Positions 9,599 through 18,333 of a stretch of DNA of 64,000 bases are shown in pieces. The DNA comes from Paenibacillus sp. FSL R7-0337 (GTDB lineage: Bacteria; Bacillota; Bacilli; Paenibacillales; Paenibacillaceae), in the NCBI RefSeq assembly GCF_037969875.1, contig NZ_CP150218.1, forward strand, positions 7,068,001-7,132,000. Reading direction: 5' to 3'. Under the pieces are notes generated by a model. The model worked only from the letters and a program-made list of their open reading frames with translations, made no database searches and was not told the DNA's origin. Numbering within the stretch: position 1 is the first letter of the stretch; the number at the start of each line of letters is the position of its first letter. The translations under genes and the position numbers were made by a program.

Positions 9599-10951
9599 AT
9601 GAATAGAACTGTATTTACCTTGCCTGTGGAGGAGATCACGGTATCCCGTGAGGTGGATGTGCTGGTTGCGGGCGGCGGGCCTGCGGGCGTCGCAGCGGCA
9701 ATAGCTGCGGCCCGCAGCGGGGCGCGGACGCTGCTGATTGAGCAGCGCGGCTTCCTGGGCGGCATGGGCACGGTTGCCCTTGTGCCCGCCTTCTGCCCTT
9801 ACAGCGACGGGGAGAAGGCCGTGGTACGCGGCATCGGCCTGGAGCTGCTTGACCGGATGAAGGCCGGATGTGAGCCGGAGTTCCGCGAGCGCTTCGGGGC
9901 GGAGCTGGACTGGGTGCCGATCGACCCGGAGGTGTTGAAGCGTGTCTACGATGAGGCGGCTCTGGAGAGCGGGGCGGAAGTATTGCTCCATACCGTGGCG
10001 AGCCAGACGGTGATGGACGAGACCGGCCGAAGCATTGAGGGCGTGGTGATCGTCAACAAGTCAGGCCGGAGTCTGGTCCGCGCCCGAACGGTTATTGATA
10101 CGACTGGCGACGCCGATCTGGCCGCCCTGGCGGGTGCACCGTTCCATAAGGGCGGAGAATCCGGCGAGCTTCAGGCCGCGACCATGTGCTACCTGCTGGC
10201 GAATGTGGACCGGCAGCGTTTTGAAGAATACCGGAATGAAAGCGGTGACACCGATCAGATTCACCAAGCCGTCCAGCAGGCGCAGGCGGACGGGAAGCTG
10301 CCACAGGGCCGGGACTCCGTCTCGGGCCTCGCTTGGATTGCCGATTATCTGGTCGGTGTGAATTTCGGCCACGTGTTCGGCATTGACGGCTCCCGCGCAG
10401 AGGATCTGACCCGGGGCGCCATAGAGGGACGCCAGCTGGTTCACCGCCAGCTGGAATTCTTCAAGGCTTATGTGCCCGGATTCGAACAGGCCCATCTGGT
10501 ATCCACCGGCGAACAGATCGGTATCCGCGAGACGCGCCGGATTGTCGGCGATTACGTGCTGACCCAGGAGGACTTCATGAATATGGCTTCCTTCCCGGAT
10601 GATATTGCCCGTAACAGCTACTTCATCGATATCCATATGGCCCGCAGCAGCGGGGCGATGCATATCCACCATCTTCCGCCCGGGAAGTCGCACGGTGTCC
10701 CTTACCGCTGCATGCTGCCGGTGGGCCTGGACAATGTGTGGGTGGCGGGGCGCGCCGCCTCCTCGGACCGTGTCGTGCAAGGCTCCCTGCGGGTGATGCC
10801 CAACTGCTTCGCCATGGGCCAGGCGGCGGGTATGGCGGCGGCGATGGCAGCCGGAGCGGAGGGGCAGAGCCGGAGCGTGGATCTTGCTAAGCTGCAGAAG
10901 GAGCTGGTGCAGCAGGGAGCCTGGCTTGGGGAATCCTTAGCTGCTTTATAA
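9599..10951 (+). CDS. FAD-dependent oxidoreductase (PF12831 type), paralogue of the 1373 gene
   Basis: 450 residues; AAGGAGG lies 7-8 bases before ATG. The FAD motif AGGGPAG, the LGGMGTVALVPAFCPYSD block, DTTGDADLAALAG and the C-terminal GSLRVMPNC match the first flavoprotein of this locus nearly segment for segment, including ARNSYFIDIH against CRNSYFIDVH. The pair therefore arose by duplication and may act on related substrates or successive steps. A TATAAT at 9555-9560 may mark a separate promoter. No signal peptide is seen. Confidence 0.85.
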   Translation: MNRTVFTLPVEEITVSREVDVLVAGGGPAGVAAAIAAARSGARTLLIEQRGFLGGMGTVALVPAFCPYSDGEKAVVRGIGLELLDRMKAGCEPEFRERFGAELDWVPIDPEVLKRVYDEAALESGAEVLLHTVASQTVMDETGRSIEGVVIVNKSGRSLVRARTVIDTTGDADLAALAGAPFHKGGESGELQAATMCYLLANVDRQRFEEYRNESGDTDQIHQAVQQAQADGKLPQGRDSVSGLAWIADYLVGVNFGHVFGIDGSRAEDLTRGAIEGRQLVHRQLEFFKAYVPGFEQAHLVSTGEQIGIRETRRIVGDYVLTQEDFMNMASFPDDIARNSYFIDIHMARSSGAMHIHHLPPGKSHGVPYRCMLPVGLDNVWVAGRAASSDRVVQGSLRVMPNCFAMGQAAGMAAAMAAGAEGQSRSVDLAKLQKELVQQGAWLGESLAAL

Positions 10952-10975
10952 ATATTCTGCGGGAGCGTGATCCGA

Positions 10976-13117
10976 ATGACAACAAGAGGGTATCGCAGTG
11001 GAGCTATGAATCCGGCACAAGGCAAGCCGCGCAGGTGGCTATACCGTTTCTGTATGCCGGGGCTAATTGGCTTGCTGCTGTTCAGTTTGCTTGCAGGCAT
11101 GTCAGCTCCGGTGGCTGACGCGGCTGGAACCACCTATTACGTCGATGCTGCCCAGGGCAGCGACACCAACCCGGGCACTGGAGAAACGGCAGCCTGGAAG
11201 ACGCTGGGCAAGGTGAACAGCATGACCTTCAGCCCGGGGGACCGGATTCTTTTGAAGGCAGGCAGCGTATGGAGTGATCAGTATCTGGACCTGCATGGCT
11301 CCGGGACGGAGGGGAATCCGATAACCGTGGACCGCTACGGTAGCGGGGACAAGCCGTTGATCAACTTCGGCAACACAGCGGTGGGCGGGGAGGGCTTCGG
11401 GGTCCGGCTGCGCAATGTCTCCTATTGGGAGATTAATAATCTGGAGATCACGAGCGGGCAGCATGCCACAGATATGCGCAGAAGTGGAGTGCTGGTGGTC
11501 GGTGAAGGCTCAGGAGCCGGGGATTTCCGGCATATCACGATCCGCAATCTCGATATTCATGATATTTTCGGCACGGACCGCCGTACAGGGGGCATTAACT
11601 TTCATGCGCGCGGAGCGGGTACCGCACCAGAGAGCACCTGGGATGGCATCCTGATCGAGAATAACACCATTACGAATGTGGCGGATACGGGGATTCAGAC
11701 GATGACGGATGCTTTTCTGAATAGTGCCTGGACCCATAAGTTCGACGCCTTCCGGGGAGTGGTCATCCGGGGCAATACCGTGGAGCGAATCCACCGGGAC
11801 GGCATCCTGGTCAGAGCCGGGGTGTCGCCGCTGATCGAATACAACAAGACGAAGTCCATCGGCAAAGCCTGTGATATTGACACGGCTGTGGTGAACTATC
11901 TGGACAACATCGCTGTCGTAGCGGCGCAGTGGGCCTATTATACAACCGGCGCCGTTTTCCAGTACAATGAGGCCTCGGATACCCGGATGCTGGAGGGGGA
12001 CGGTCAGCCCTGGGACTTCGACGTTGAGGTGCATGACAGCATCTACCAGTACAATTACAGCTATAATAATCAGGGCGGCACGCTGCTCGTTATGAATGAC
12101 ACGAACAATAATATTTTCCGCTATAACATAAGTCAGGATGATCTGGACGGCAACGGGGCGTTCCATCTGGTGAGCGGCGGGGGTAACCTGCAAATCTACA
12201 ACAATATCATCTACCGTTCCGGTACACAGAACCGGGCGCTGACTCATGCGAGCAATACGGGAATGGTTAATTATACGAATAATATTTTTTATAATACAGC
12301 CGCAGGCCAATACACGAACAGTCCAAGAATGACGTACAGCCATAACAGCTTCTACGGCGTGAATGCCAATGTCCCAAGCGATCCTTACTCGATCACCGGC
12401 AACCCCGGGCTCGTCAGCCCCGGCACCGCAACCGGACGCGATTCGGCAGACGGCTATAAGCTGCTCCCGTCCTCTCCGCTGATCCATGCAGGTATAGCTG
12501 TGCCGGACAATGGGGGTCTCGACTACTTCGGGAATCCGCTCTATAACGGTGCGCCGGATGTAGGGGCGTTTGAATTCCAGGGTACGGTTACACCGCCTGC
12601 GGTGCTGTTCCAGGAGGATTTCGAGGATAATGATTACGCCGGCTGGACTACCTCCGGGGGATCATGGAGCGTGGCCGATGACGGGACCAAGGCGTTGTCG
12701 CAGAACTCCGGGACAGGCGAAGCGCTTGCCTATACAGGCGATGCTGCCTGGAGGAATTACACCTATTCGGCCAGAGTCAAGCTGCTGAATGCTTTTGGCA
12801 ACGTGGGCTTGCTGTTCCGTTATGCTGACGCTTCCAATTACTATATGTTCCGGCTGAATGATTCAGGCGACAAGGCGGAGCTGTTCAAAAAAACTGCCGG
12901 CACGCTCACCATGGTCAGCAGCACGACTACTTCCGTTACGCCCGGCCAGTGGACGGAGCTGAAGGTAACGGTCAGCGGCAGCACGGTTACCGCCTACGCT
13001 GGAGGTGTCCAGCTGCTTCAGTGGACGGATACGGCGGCACAGCCGGCCGGAGGGAAGATCGGTCTGCGGATGCATTCCAGCACCGCACGGATCGACGATA
13101 TTAAGGTGACGGAGTAA
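10976..13117 (+). CDS. Secreted right-handed parallel beta-helix protein with C-terminal jelly-roll domain
   Basis: 713 residues from ATG 10976. GGGAG lies 10 bases before it and only one base before the alternative GTG 10967. After basic residues comes a hydrophobic segment and a likely signal cleavage near VADAAG. Residues about 50-520 show repeated NNxI/YNxxI-type rungs (IENNTITNV, IYNNIIYRSG) as in polysaccharide lyases and other beta-helix enzymes. The last 165 residues (LFQEDFEDNDYAGW...) look like a laminin-G/DUF1080 carbohydrate-binding domain. It could release the ligand of the transporter, but no catalytic residues were identified. Confidence 0.85.
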   Translation: MTTRGYRSGAMNPAQGKPRRWLYRFCMPGLIGLLLFSLLAGMSAPVADAAGTTYYVDAAQGSDTNPGTGETAAWKTLGKVNSMTFSPGDRILLKAGSVWSDQYLDLHGSGTEGNPITVDRYGSGDKPLINFGNTAVGGEGFGVRLRNVSYWEINNLEITSGQHATDMRRSGVLVVGEGSGAGDFRHITIRNLDIHDIFGTDRRTGGINFHARGAGTAPESTWDGILIENNTITNVADTGIQTMTDAFLNSAWTHKFDAFRGVVIRGNTVERIHRDGILVRAGVSPLIEYNKTKSIGKACDIDTAVVNYLDNIAVVAAQWAYYTTGAVFQYNEASDTRMLEGDGQPWDFDVEVHDSIYQYNYSYNNQGGTLLVMNDTNNNIFRYNISQDDLDGNGAFHLVSGGGNLQIYNNIIYRSGTQNRALTHASNTGMVNYTNNIFYNTAAGQYTNSPRMTYSHNSFYGVNANVPSDPYSITGNPGLVSPGTATGRDSADGYKLLPSSPLIHAGIAVPDNGGLDYFGNPLYNGAPDVGAFEFQGTVTPPAVLFQEDFEDNDYAGWTTSGGSWSVADDGTKALSQNSGTGEALAYTGDAAWRNYTYSARVKLLNAFGNVGLLFRYADASNYYMFRLNDSGDKAELFKKTAGTLTMVSSTTTSVTPGQWTELKVTVSGSTVTAYAGGVQLLQWTDTAAQPAGGKIGLRMHSSTARIDDIKVTE

Positions 13118-13184
13118 ACATAGGGTATGGTTCGGGAGGATTCGATTAAATTTTACTTAAAAGTGAAACGAATCCTGCGCATTC

Positions 13185-13251
13185 GCGTAAGATAACAGCA
13201 AAGGGCACAGCCGCAATCCTTTTACAGGGGCTTAGCGGCGGTGCCCTTTTC
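13185..13251 (+). terminator. Strong terminator in a dispersed repeat (copy B)
   Basis: GGGCACAGCCGC (13203-13214) pairs with GCGGCGGTGCCC near 13236-13247 with one mismatch, then TTTT. The left arm and upstream bases match copy A at 932-967. It ends the accessory locus. Confidence 0.8.
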
Positions 13252-13268
13252 TAAAGGAGGCATAACTC

Positions 13269-13520
13269 ATGAAATTCAGAAAACTGTTGTCGCTCAAACA
13301 ATGGTCTCATATATTCCGCAGCTCCTGGCATTATATCGTTTCGCCTAATGTGGCTATGGCTGACAAGCTGCTGTTCACTATTCCGGCATTGCTGTACTGG
13401 GTGCTGCCCGATTTCATGCCGTTTATACCGATTGACGATATTGGCGTAACGATGCTGCTGATGGGCTGGTTCGTCTCGCGGATGGACCGTAAATACGCGG
13501 CGCTGCACAGCGGAAGATGA
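13269..13520 (+). CDS. Small DUF1232/YkvA-like membrane protein
   Basis: 83 residues; AAAGGAGG precedes ATG at a normal distance. The core PALLYWVLPDFMPFIPIDD followed by a hydrophobic segment matches the DUF1232 signature (a short segment rich in Pro, Asp and aromatics followed by a membrane helix). Function is unknown. It follows the terminator of the accessory locus and is probably transcribed alone. Confidence 0.7.
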   Translation: MKFRKLLSLKQWSHIFRSSWHYIVSPNVAMADKLLFTIPALLYWVLPDFMPFIPIDDIGVTMLLMGWFVSRMDRKYAALHSGR

Positions 13521-13645
13521 CAGTTTAGCGACGATTGCAGCTTTAACTGTGGATGTCCATCGCCTAATGGTTGCTTTATCCTCCCATATTCCTTAAAATG
13601 AATTATTGAGTATTTAAAATATAGAGTTCTGGGAGATGGGATCGA

Positions 13646-13948
13646 ATGAACGTCAAAATTACCCGCAACGCGGCTAAAGTGATAAAGAAGACCATGGAAC
13701 TTGAAGGCAACAGCGAGCTTAAACTTCGTGTAGCGATTACACATGCCCATGGCGACCATGCCCACTACGGACTGGATCTGGACACGCCTAAGGAGAACGA
13801 TGTAGTAGTCTCCACTGACAAGGATATCGATGTGATTCTTGATCCGAACCAGCCGCTGCTGGACGGTGTGAAGATTGATTATCTCTACTTGCCGGAAGAA
13901 GGCTTTGTGATTACTAATCCGTCTAAAGGAAATCATGGCGATCACTAA
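13646..13948 (+). CDS. HesB/IscA-fold protein lacking cysteines
   Basis: 100 residues. The fold signature of A-type iron-sulfur carriers is visible (KITRNAAKVIKK, LRVAITH, HYGLDLD, LLDGVKIDY, GFVITNP), yet the protein has no cysteine at all. The three Cys ligands of IscA/SufA are gone, and the first is replaced by the His-rich HAHGDHAHYG. A role as a classical cluster carrier is therefore doubtful; metal binding through His is possible. The next gene is YuzB, a pairing also found in Bacillus (hesB-like yutM beside yuzB). Confidence 0.85.
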   Translation: MNVKITRNAAKVIKKTMELEGNSELKLRVAITHAHGDHAHYGLDLDTPKENDVVVSTDKDIDVILDPNQPLLDGVKIDYLYLPEEGFVITNPSKGNHGDH

Positions 13949-13990
13949 TTGATCCGCCCGTATTTTACGGACATAAAGAAGGGTTGCTTC

Positions 13991-14230
13991 ATGGCTAACG
14001 ATATAAGATTATGTGACGAGTGCAATCATATCAAAATGAAAAGCATCGTGCCCAAGCTGCTGAAGATGGCACCGGATGCTGAGATCAAGACAGGCTGCAT
14101 CTCCTACTGCGGACCGTGCGGCAAACGCCCGTTTGTGTACATTAACGGCCGCTACATCAGCGGACCGACGGAAGACGAGGTGCTGGCCAAAGCGGAAGCC
14201 TTCGTCAAACGGCCGGTGGAGAAGAAGTAA
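13991..14230 (+). CDS. yuzB: YuzB family protein (DUF1450)
   Basis: 79 residues from ATG 13991, the size of Bacillus YuzB; GAAGGG lies upstream, while the earlier in-frame start at 13949 has none. It carries four cysteines in CDEC and a CISYCGPCGKRPF segment, suggesting a thioredoxin-like or metal-binding fold. Function is unknown. It lies 42 bases after the HesB-like gene and is followed by a terminator. Confidence 0.85.
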   Translation: MANDIRLCDECNHIKMKSIVPKLLKMAPDAEIKTGCISYCGPCGKRPFVYINGRYISGPTEDEVLAKAEAFVKRPVEKK

Positions 14231-14258
14231 TTCAGATCTGCTGCGCCTGCAGCATCGT

Positions 14259-14298
14259 GCAGCCCCCGCGTTTTTTGCGGGGGTTGTTTATTTTTTTT
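14259..14298 (+). terminator. Rho-independent terminator after yuzB
   Basis: CCCCCGC (14263-14269) pairs with GCGGGGG (14277-14283), followed by a T-rich tail. Confidence 0.9.
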
Positions 14299-14299
14299 G

Positions 14300-14931
14300 A
14301 AGGCCCCGGACACCCGGAGGATGATTCTGAGAAAGAAGGATGTTAGAGTACATGGGATTGTTAGAGTAGCTGACGATGGTTAGAGTAATAGGTGGATTTT
14401 GTCCAATTGCTTACCAGCGATGCGCTGTCGTGTCGTGATATGCTCCCGCCAAACTCCGCTCATCAACTTCGCTTACCATCCCATGCGATCATCTACACTT
14501 GGGCCTTCGGGTACCTCTACGGCTTCCAGGCACCGGCGTTGTCGAACCTTCCGCTATTCTGCTGCTGTCCGTCACCTGCCCCGGCTTGCTGTATTCCTGC
14601 ATAATATGCAACAATTGTACTCTTCAAAGAAGCTTTTAGCTGAAATCCTGTCTAAAATGCAACATTCTAAGTTACTGCGGCGTCATTTCGGCAAAAATTC
14701 TGCAAAATATGCAACAATCGGTCTCACCGCTACCTCTTTAACTGGGGGATTATGCATTTTGAGCAACAATCCGCAATCCTGCACCCAACCCAAACAAGCC
14801 TTAAGTCCGCAGTATAATCGTCTGCGGGACTTAAGGCTTGTTGAGGGTAAGTTAGTTTTAAACTTTGCTCCAGCAGGCAGATGCAATCGGAAATCTCAGC
14901 CTACGTTGCTATTCCAATACCTCCGCTCGTC
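14300..14931. other. Gene-free stretch between convergent genes, with short repeats
   Basis: No gene is supported. It contains three copies of GTTAGAGTA (14342, 14360, 14379), several AATGCAACA words (about 14607, 14656, 14709) and a long inverted repeat (14793-14842). Some of the same words recur in the other gene-free stretch at 29006-29840. Confidence 0.65.
14793..14842. terminator. Long inverted repeat, probable bidirectional terminator
   Basis: A 20-base left arm (14793-14812) and a 21-base right arm (14822-14842) pair with a single bulged G around a 9-base loop. It lies between the convergent yuzB and methyltransferase genes. No long T tract follows, so termination is likely but not certain. 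Confidence 0.6.
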
Positions 14932-16065
14932 CTATTTCCGTGGAGGCAGCGGCCCCAGGTATTGATAGTATTGGCATTCGATCCGGCCGTTGTAGAGCTT
15001 GCGGCGCTTGTCCGCCTTGCGGCCGTAGTATTGCTCGAACTCCTTGTACGGGCTGATGGCGAAGAAGGACCAGGTGGGCAGATAGAGCATCATCTCGCCG
15101 AACTGGCGGGTCAGCTTCTCCACTTCCTTGTCATTGCTGATCCGCTCACCGTAAGGCGGATTGGTGATGATGCAGCCGTATTCGCCTTCCGGCCGGGCCT
15201 TCGCAGCGGCCATATGCTTGAAGGTAATCTCACCGGAGAGTCCGGCGCTCTTTGCCGCCGCTTCGGCGATCTCAATCGCTGCCGGATCGATATCCGTTCC
15301 GGTCAGCTGCAGCGGGTAATCATCACGCACCGCATCGAAGGCTTCTTCGCGGGCTTCTTCCCATAGGCGCCGGGGAATCTCCGGCCAGTGCTCGGACGGG
15401 AAGGAGCGGCGCAGGCCTGGCGCGATGTTCCAGGCGATCATCGCGGCTTCGATCAGAATTGTACCTGATCCGCAGCAAGGATCATAGAGCGGACGATGGC
15501 CGTTCCAGCGGCTGAGCTGGATCAGCGCCGCAGCCATCGTCTCCTTCAGCGGCGCTTCCGTAGCCTGTCGGCGGTAGCCGCGTTTGTGCAGGGCCGGGCC
15601 GGTGGTGTCCAGGGTGATCAGCGCGATATCATTCAGCAGGATCACTTCTACCACATACCGGGGTCCGTTTTCCGGGAACCATTCGGTGTGGTACGACAGC
15701 TTCAGCTTCTCGACAATGGCTTTCTTAACGATCCCTTGGCAGGCAGGTACGCTGGTCAGCTGAGATTTATGCGAGCGGCCCTCTACCGGGAATTCGCCGT
15801 TCTCGGGAATCCAGTCTTCCCAATTTATCGCCTTGACTCCTTCGAACAGCTCATCGAAGGTTTTTGCCGGGAACTGGCCCATCTTAACCAGTACACGGTC
15901 CGAGGTACGCAGCCACAGATTGCAGCGGCAGATGTCGATGTAATCCCCGCTGAACAGGACCCGTCCGTTCTCGATCGTGGTCTCATAACCCAGCTCGTTT
16001 AATTCGCGTGCTACTACAGCCTCCAGCCCCATGGGGGCGGTGGCGATCAATTGTAATTTGCCCAA
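14932..16065 (-). CDS. ypsC: THUMP-domain class I SAM-dependent rRNA methyltransferase (RlmL N-terminal/YpsC type)
   Basis: 377 residues starting at TTG, with GGAG about 10 bases upstream. N-terminal ferredoxin-like and THUMP domains (to about residue 155) precede a methyltransferase fold with DPCCGSGTILIEA (SAM motif I) and the catalytic NPPYGER typical of N2-methylguanine enzymes. By family it modifies guanine in 23S rRNA (G2445 in E. coli numbering for RlmL). It corresponds in size to B. subtilis YpsC rather than the fused RlmKL. Confidence 0.9.
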   Translation of the reverse strand: MGKLQLIATAPMGLEAVVARELNELGYETTIENGRVLFSGDYIDICRCNLWLRTSDRVLVKMGQFPAKTFDELFEGVKAINWEDWIPENGEFPVEGRSHKSQLTSVPACQGIVKKAIVEKLKLSYHTEWFPENGPRYVVEVILLNDIALITLDTTGPALHKRGYRRQATEAPLKETMAAALIQLSRWNGHRPLYDPCCGSGTILIEAAMIAWNIAPGLRRSFPSEHWPEIPRRLWEEAREEAFDAVRDDYPLQLTGTDIDPAAIEIAEAAAKSAGLSGEITFKHMAAAKARPEGEYGCIITNPPYGERISNDKEVEKLTRQFGEMMLYLPTWSFFAISPYKEFEQYYGRKADKRRKLYNGRIECQYYQYLGPLPPRK

Positions 16066-16235
16066 GTGCGCTCAACTCCGTTTAACTTGTGGATAAATAC
16101 GTATAGCCAGTACAATAAGAGTAACTGGTTTGTCATCTGAACCTGTAGAACGTTCAGCTTACAGTATAGGGTAAGGAAGAGTTCTGCACAATGCCTGTCC
16201 GCAGGCGCACACACCCATTCAAGAGGAGAATACAT

Positions 16236-16865
16236 ATGCAGAATCAGGAAGAGTACAGCGAACAGCTATATACAGAAGATGAATTATTGCTCCAAGTCAA
16301 AGCAGCCATCGCGGCGGGCGGCATGCCGGAGGTGTCGATTGCCCCGGGCTACGGCAGATTGCTGACGATGCTGGTGACCCTCTCCCGCTCAGCTAACCTG
16401 CTGGAGATCGGAGCGCTTGGCGGTTACAGCGGAATCTGTCTGTGCCGGGGATTGGCGCAGGAAGGCCGTCTGACCTCTCTGGAGCTTAAGGCCGACTATG
16501 CAGAGCTGGCACAGAGCCATCTGCAGCAGGCGGGCTTCGGGGACCGGGTGGAATACCGGATCGGCCCTGCGCTGGACAGCCTGAAGCTGCTCGAAGCACA
16601 GGGGCACAGGTACGATTTCTTCTTCATCGATGCCGATAAGGAGAACTATCCGAATTATCTGGAATATGCGATCCGGCTTGCTTCGCCGGGGGCGATTATT
16701 GCCGGGGACAATATTTTTCTGCGCGGCCGCACGCTCAATACGGAGAAGAACGGACCGGCCGTCCAGGCCATGCGCCGCTTCAATGAGATGATTGCGGGCG
16801 ATCCCCGCCTGACCAGCACGCTGCTGCCTGCCTATGACGGCCTGGCGCTGGCGATGGTGAAATAG
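16236..16865 (+). CDS. SAM-dependent O-methyltransferase (family 3)
   Basis: 209 residues from ATG 16236, chosen for the AGAGGAG before it. The motif EIGALGGYSGICL is the SAM site and FFIDADKENY the metal/substrate block of catechol-type O-methyltransferases. TrmR-like tRNA hydroxyuridine methyltransferases belong to the same superfamily, so the acceptor cannot be named. It is divergent from the rRNA methyltransferase gene and converges with the MFS gene 20 bases away. Confidence 0.88.
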   Translation: MQNQEEYSEQLYTEDELLLQVKAAIAAGGMPEVSIAPGYGRLLTMLVTLSRSANLLEIGALGGYSGICLCRGLAQEGRLTSLELKADYAELAQSHLQQAGFGDRVEYRIGPALDSLKLLEAQGHRYDFFFIDADKENYPNYLEYAIRLASPGAIIAGDNIFLRGRTLNTEKNGPAVQAMRRFNEMIAGDPRLTSTLLPAYDGLALAMVK

Positions 16866-16884
16866 CTTGTGACACACCAGCCTG

Positions 16885-18105
16885 TTAACGGAATAGCCGG
16901 GGTTCAGTCTTCTTGTACAGCTTGATTCGGACCCAAACCGTATTGATCAGCAGGAAGGCGCCGGAGACAATGAACAGGCCTTCAATTCCGATATAACCGG
17001 ACAGGAATCCGCCGATCACCGCACCGAGCATATTGCCGAGCGCGAGTGTACTGCTGTTGAAGCCAAACGCCCGGCTCTCCTTGCCGTCAGGCGTATAGGA
17101 GCGGATCAGGGCATTGACGCTCGGCAGCAGCCCGCCCATGAAGACGCCCATCAGGAAGCGGACGAGAATCAGCTGCCAGACGCTGGTCACGAACGCTTGC
17201 GGAATCAGGAATAGAGCAGCGCCGATCAGCGCAAAGGTCAGTATGCGGTGCGCTCCCACCTTGTCGCTGAGCTTGCCGAGCAGCGGTGAAGCGAGCATAT
17301 TCGAGATACCGGTGACGGCGCTGACCATACCTGCCCAGAAAGCGATATTCACAGCGGAGCCGTGCAGCTTCTCTACATAGAGCGGCAGCAGCGACATTGG
17401 GCTGACCATGGCGAACTGCAGCAGGAAGGTCACGCCGAACAGGGCGGGAAGCTGCGGCACCTTCGCCAGTTCCTTCAAGCCTTCCAGCACGGATACTTGA
17501 GGCACCTGTGCTGCTTCTACGCGGTCGAATTTCTCTTTGACCAGGAATAACGCCAGCAGTGAAGCAATGAACAGAAGCGCACCAACCACATAGAAAATCG
17601 GGCGGAACCCGATCCAGTCCGCCAGTAAGCCGCCCATCAGCGGCCCGAGAATCGTTCCGGCTACCGCGCCCGACTGCATCAGGCCCATCGCGAAGCCCAT
17701 CTTCGGTTTCGGTGTGGTGCCTGAGACCAGCGCGACAGAGGCGGGATTGAAGCCGGAGATGGTTCCGTTCAGCAGGCGGAGCAGCAGCAGCTGCATCGGG
17801 GACTGGGCAAAGCCCATCAGGACAATAACAATCGCCATGCCGAAGCTGGAGCGCAGGAGCATTATTTTGCGTCCGTATTTGTCGGCGAGCTTGCCCCAGA
17901 GCGGCTGAAAGATGAACGAGGTCAGGAAGTTGGCGGCAAAAATAAGCCCGGCCCACATCCCGATCTCCCGGTCACCGGTCACCCCCAAATCTTTGGCGAG
18001 ATAAAGAGATAAAAACGGGGTAATCATTGTCATTCCGGCATTTACCAGGAATTGGCCAAACCAAAGCACCATGAGGTTGATTTTCCAGGTCTCCCAATTC
18101 TTCAA
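16885..18105 (-). CDS. MFS multidrug-type efflux transporter
   Basis: 406 residues from TTG 18105, chosen because GAAAGGAAG lies about 9 bases upstream; the longer frame to 18162 begins with an unlikely Cys-rich tail. Twelve membrane segments are expected. The loop GKLADKYGRKIMLLRS is the MFS motif A, and GTILGPLMGGLLAD resembles motif C of drug antiporters. The substrate is unknown. It is transcribed divergently from hemE. Confidence 0.88.
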   Translation of the reverse strand: MKNWETWKINLMVLWFGQFLVNAGMTMITPFLSLYLAKDLGVTGDREIGMWAGLIFAANFLTSFIFQPLWGKLADKYGRKIMLLRSSFGMAIVIVLMGFAQSPMQLLLLRLLNGTISGFNPASVALVSGTTPKPKMGFAMGLMQSGAVAGTILGPLMGGLLADWIGFRPIFYVVGALLFIASLLALFLVKEKFDRVEAAQVPQVSVLEGLKELAKVPQLPALFGVTFLLQFAMVSPMSLLPLYVEKLHGSAVNIAFWAGMVSAVTGISNMLASPLLGKLSDKVGAHRILTFALIGAALFLIPQAFVTSVWQLILVRFLMGVFMGGLLPSVNALIRSYTPDGKESRAFGFNSSTLALGNMLGAVIGGFLSGYIGIEGLFIVSGAFLLINTVWVRIKLYKKTEPRLFR

Positions 18106-18252
18106 AGTGCTTTCACTTCCTTTCTGAAATTTCTTGCAACAACAATCACGAAAAGACGACATTATATCAGTATATCACATTTTTTCAGCAGGTTAATGCA
18201 ACACTCGTCATAGTTATGTCATTGGATTGTCATTCCCTGCAGCGCCCGGGAG

Positions 18253-18281
18253 TTGTTAGCCGCTTACAAAAGGGGCATAAT
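18253..18281 (+). promoter_or_regulatory. Probable sigma-A promoter of the hem operon
   Basis: TTGTTA (18253-18258), 17-base spacer, CATAAT (18276-18281). The hemE start is about 50 bases downstream. Confidence 0.6.
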
Positions 18282-18333
18282 AATGATATGTGTTTAATCA
18301 CAGTATTCTATCAAATCTAATGGAGATCTTATC

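Noticed and set aside
14342..14387. CRISPR-like array
   Set aside because: The repeated word is only nine bases, with 9-10-base gaps and three copies; no cas gene is near.
14399..14965. Open frame across the repeat-rich gap after yuzB
   Set aside because: No ribosome site, and it runs through the long hairpin and TGCAACA repeats into the convergent methyltransferase gene.
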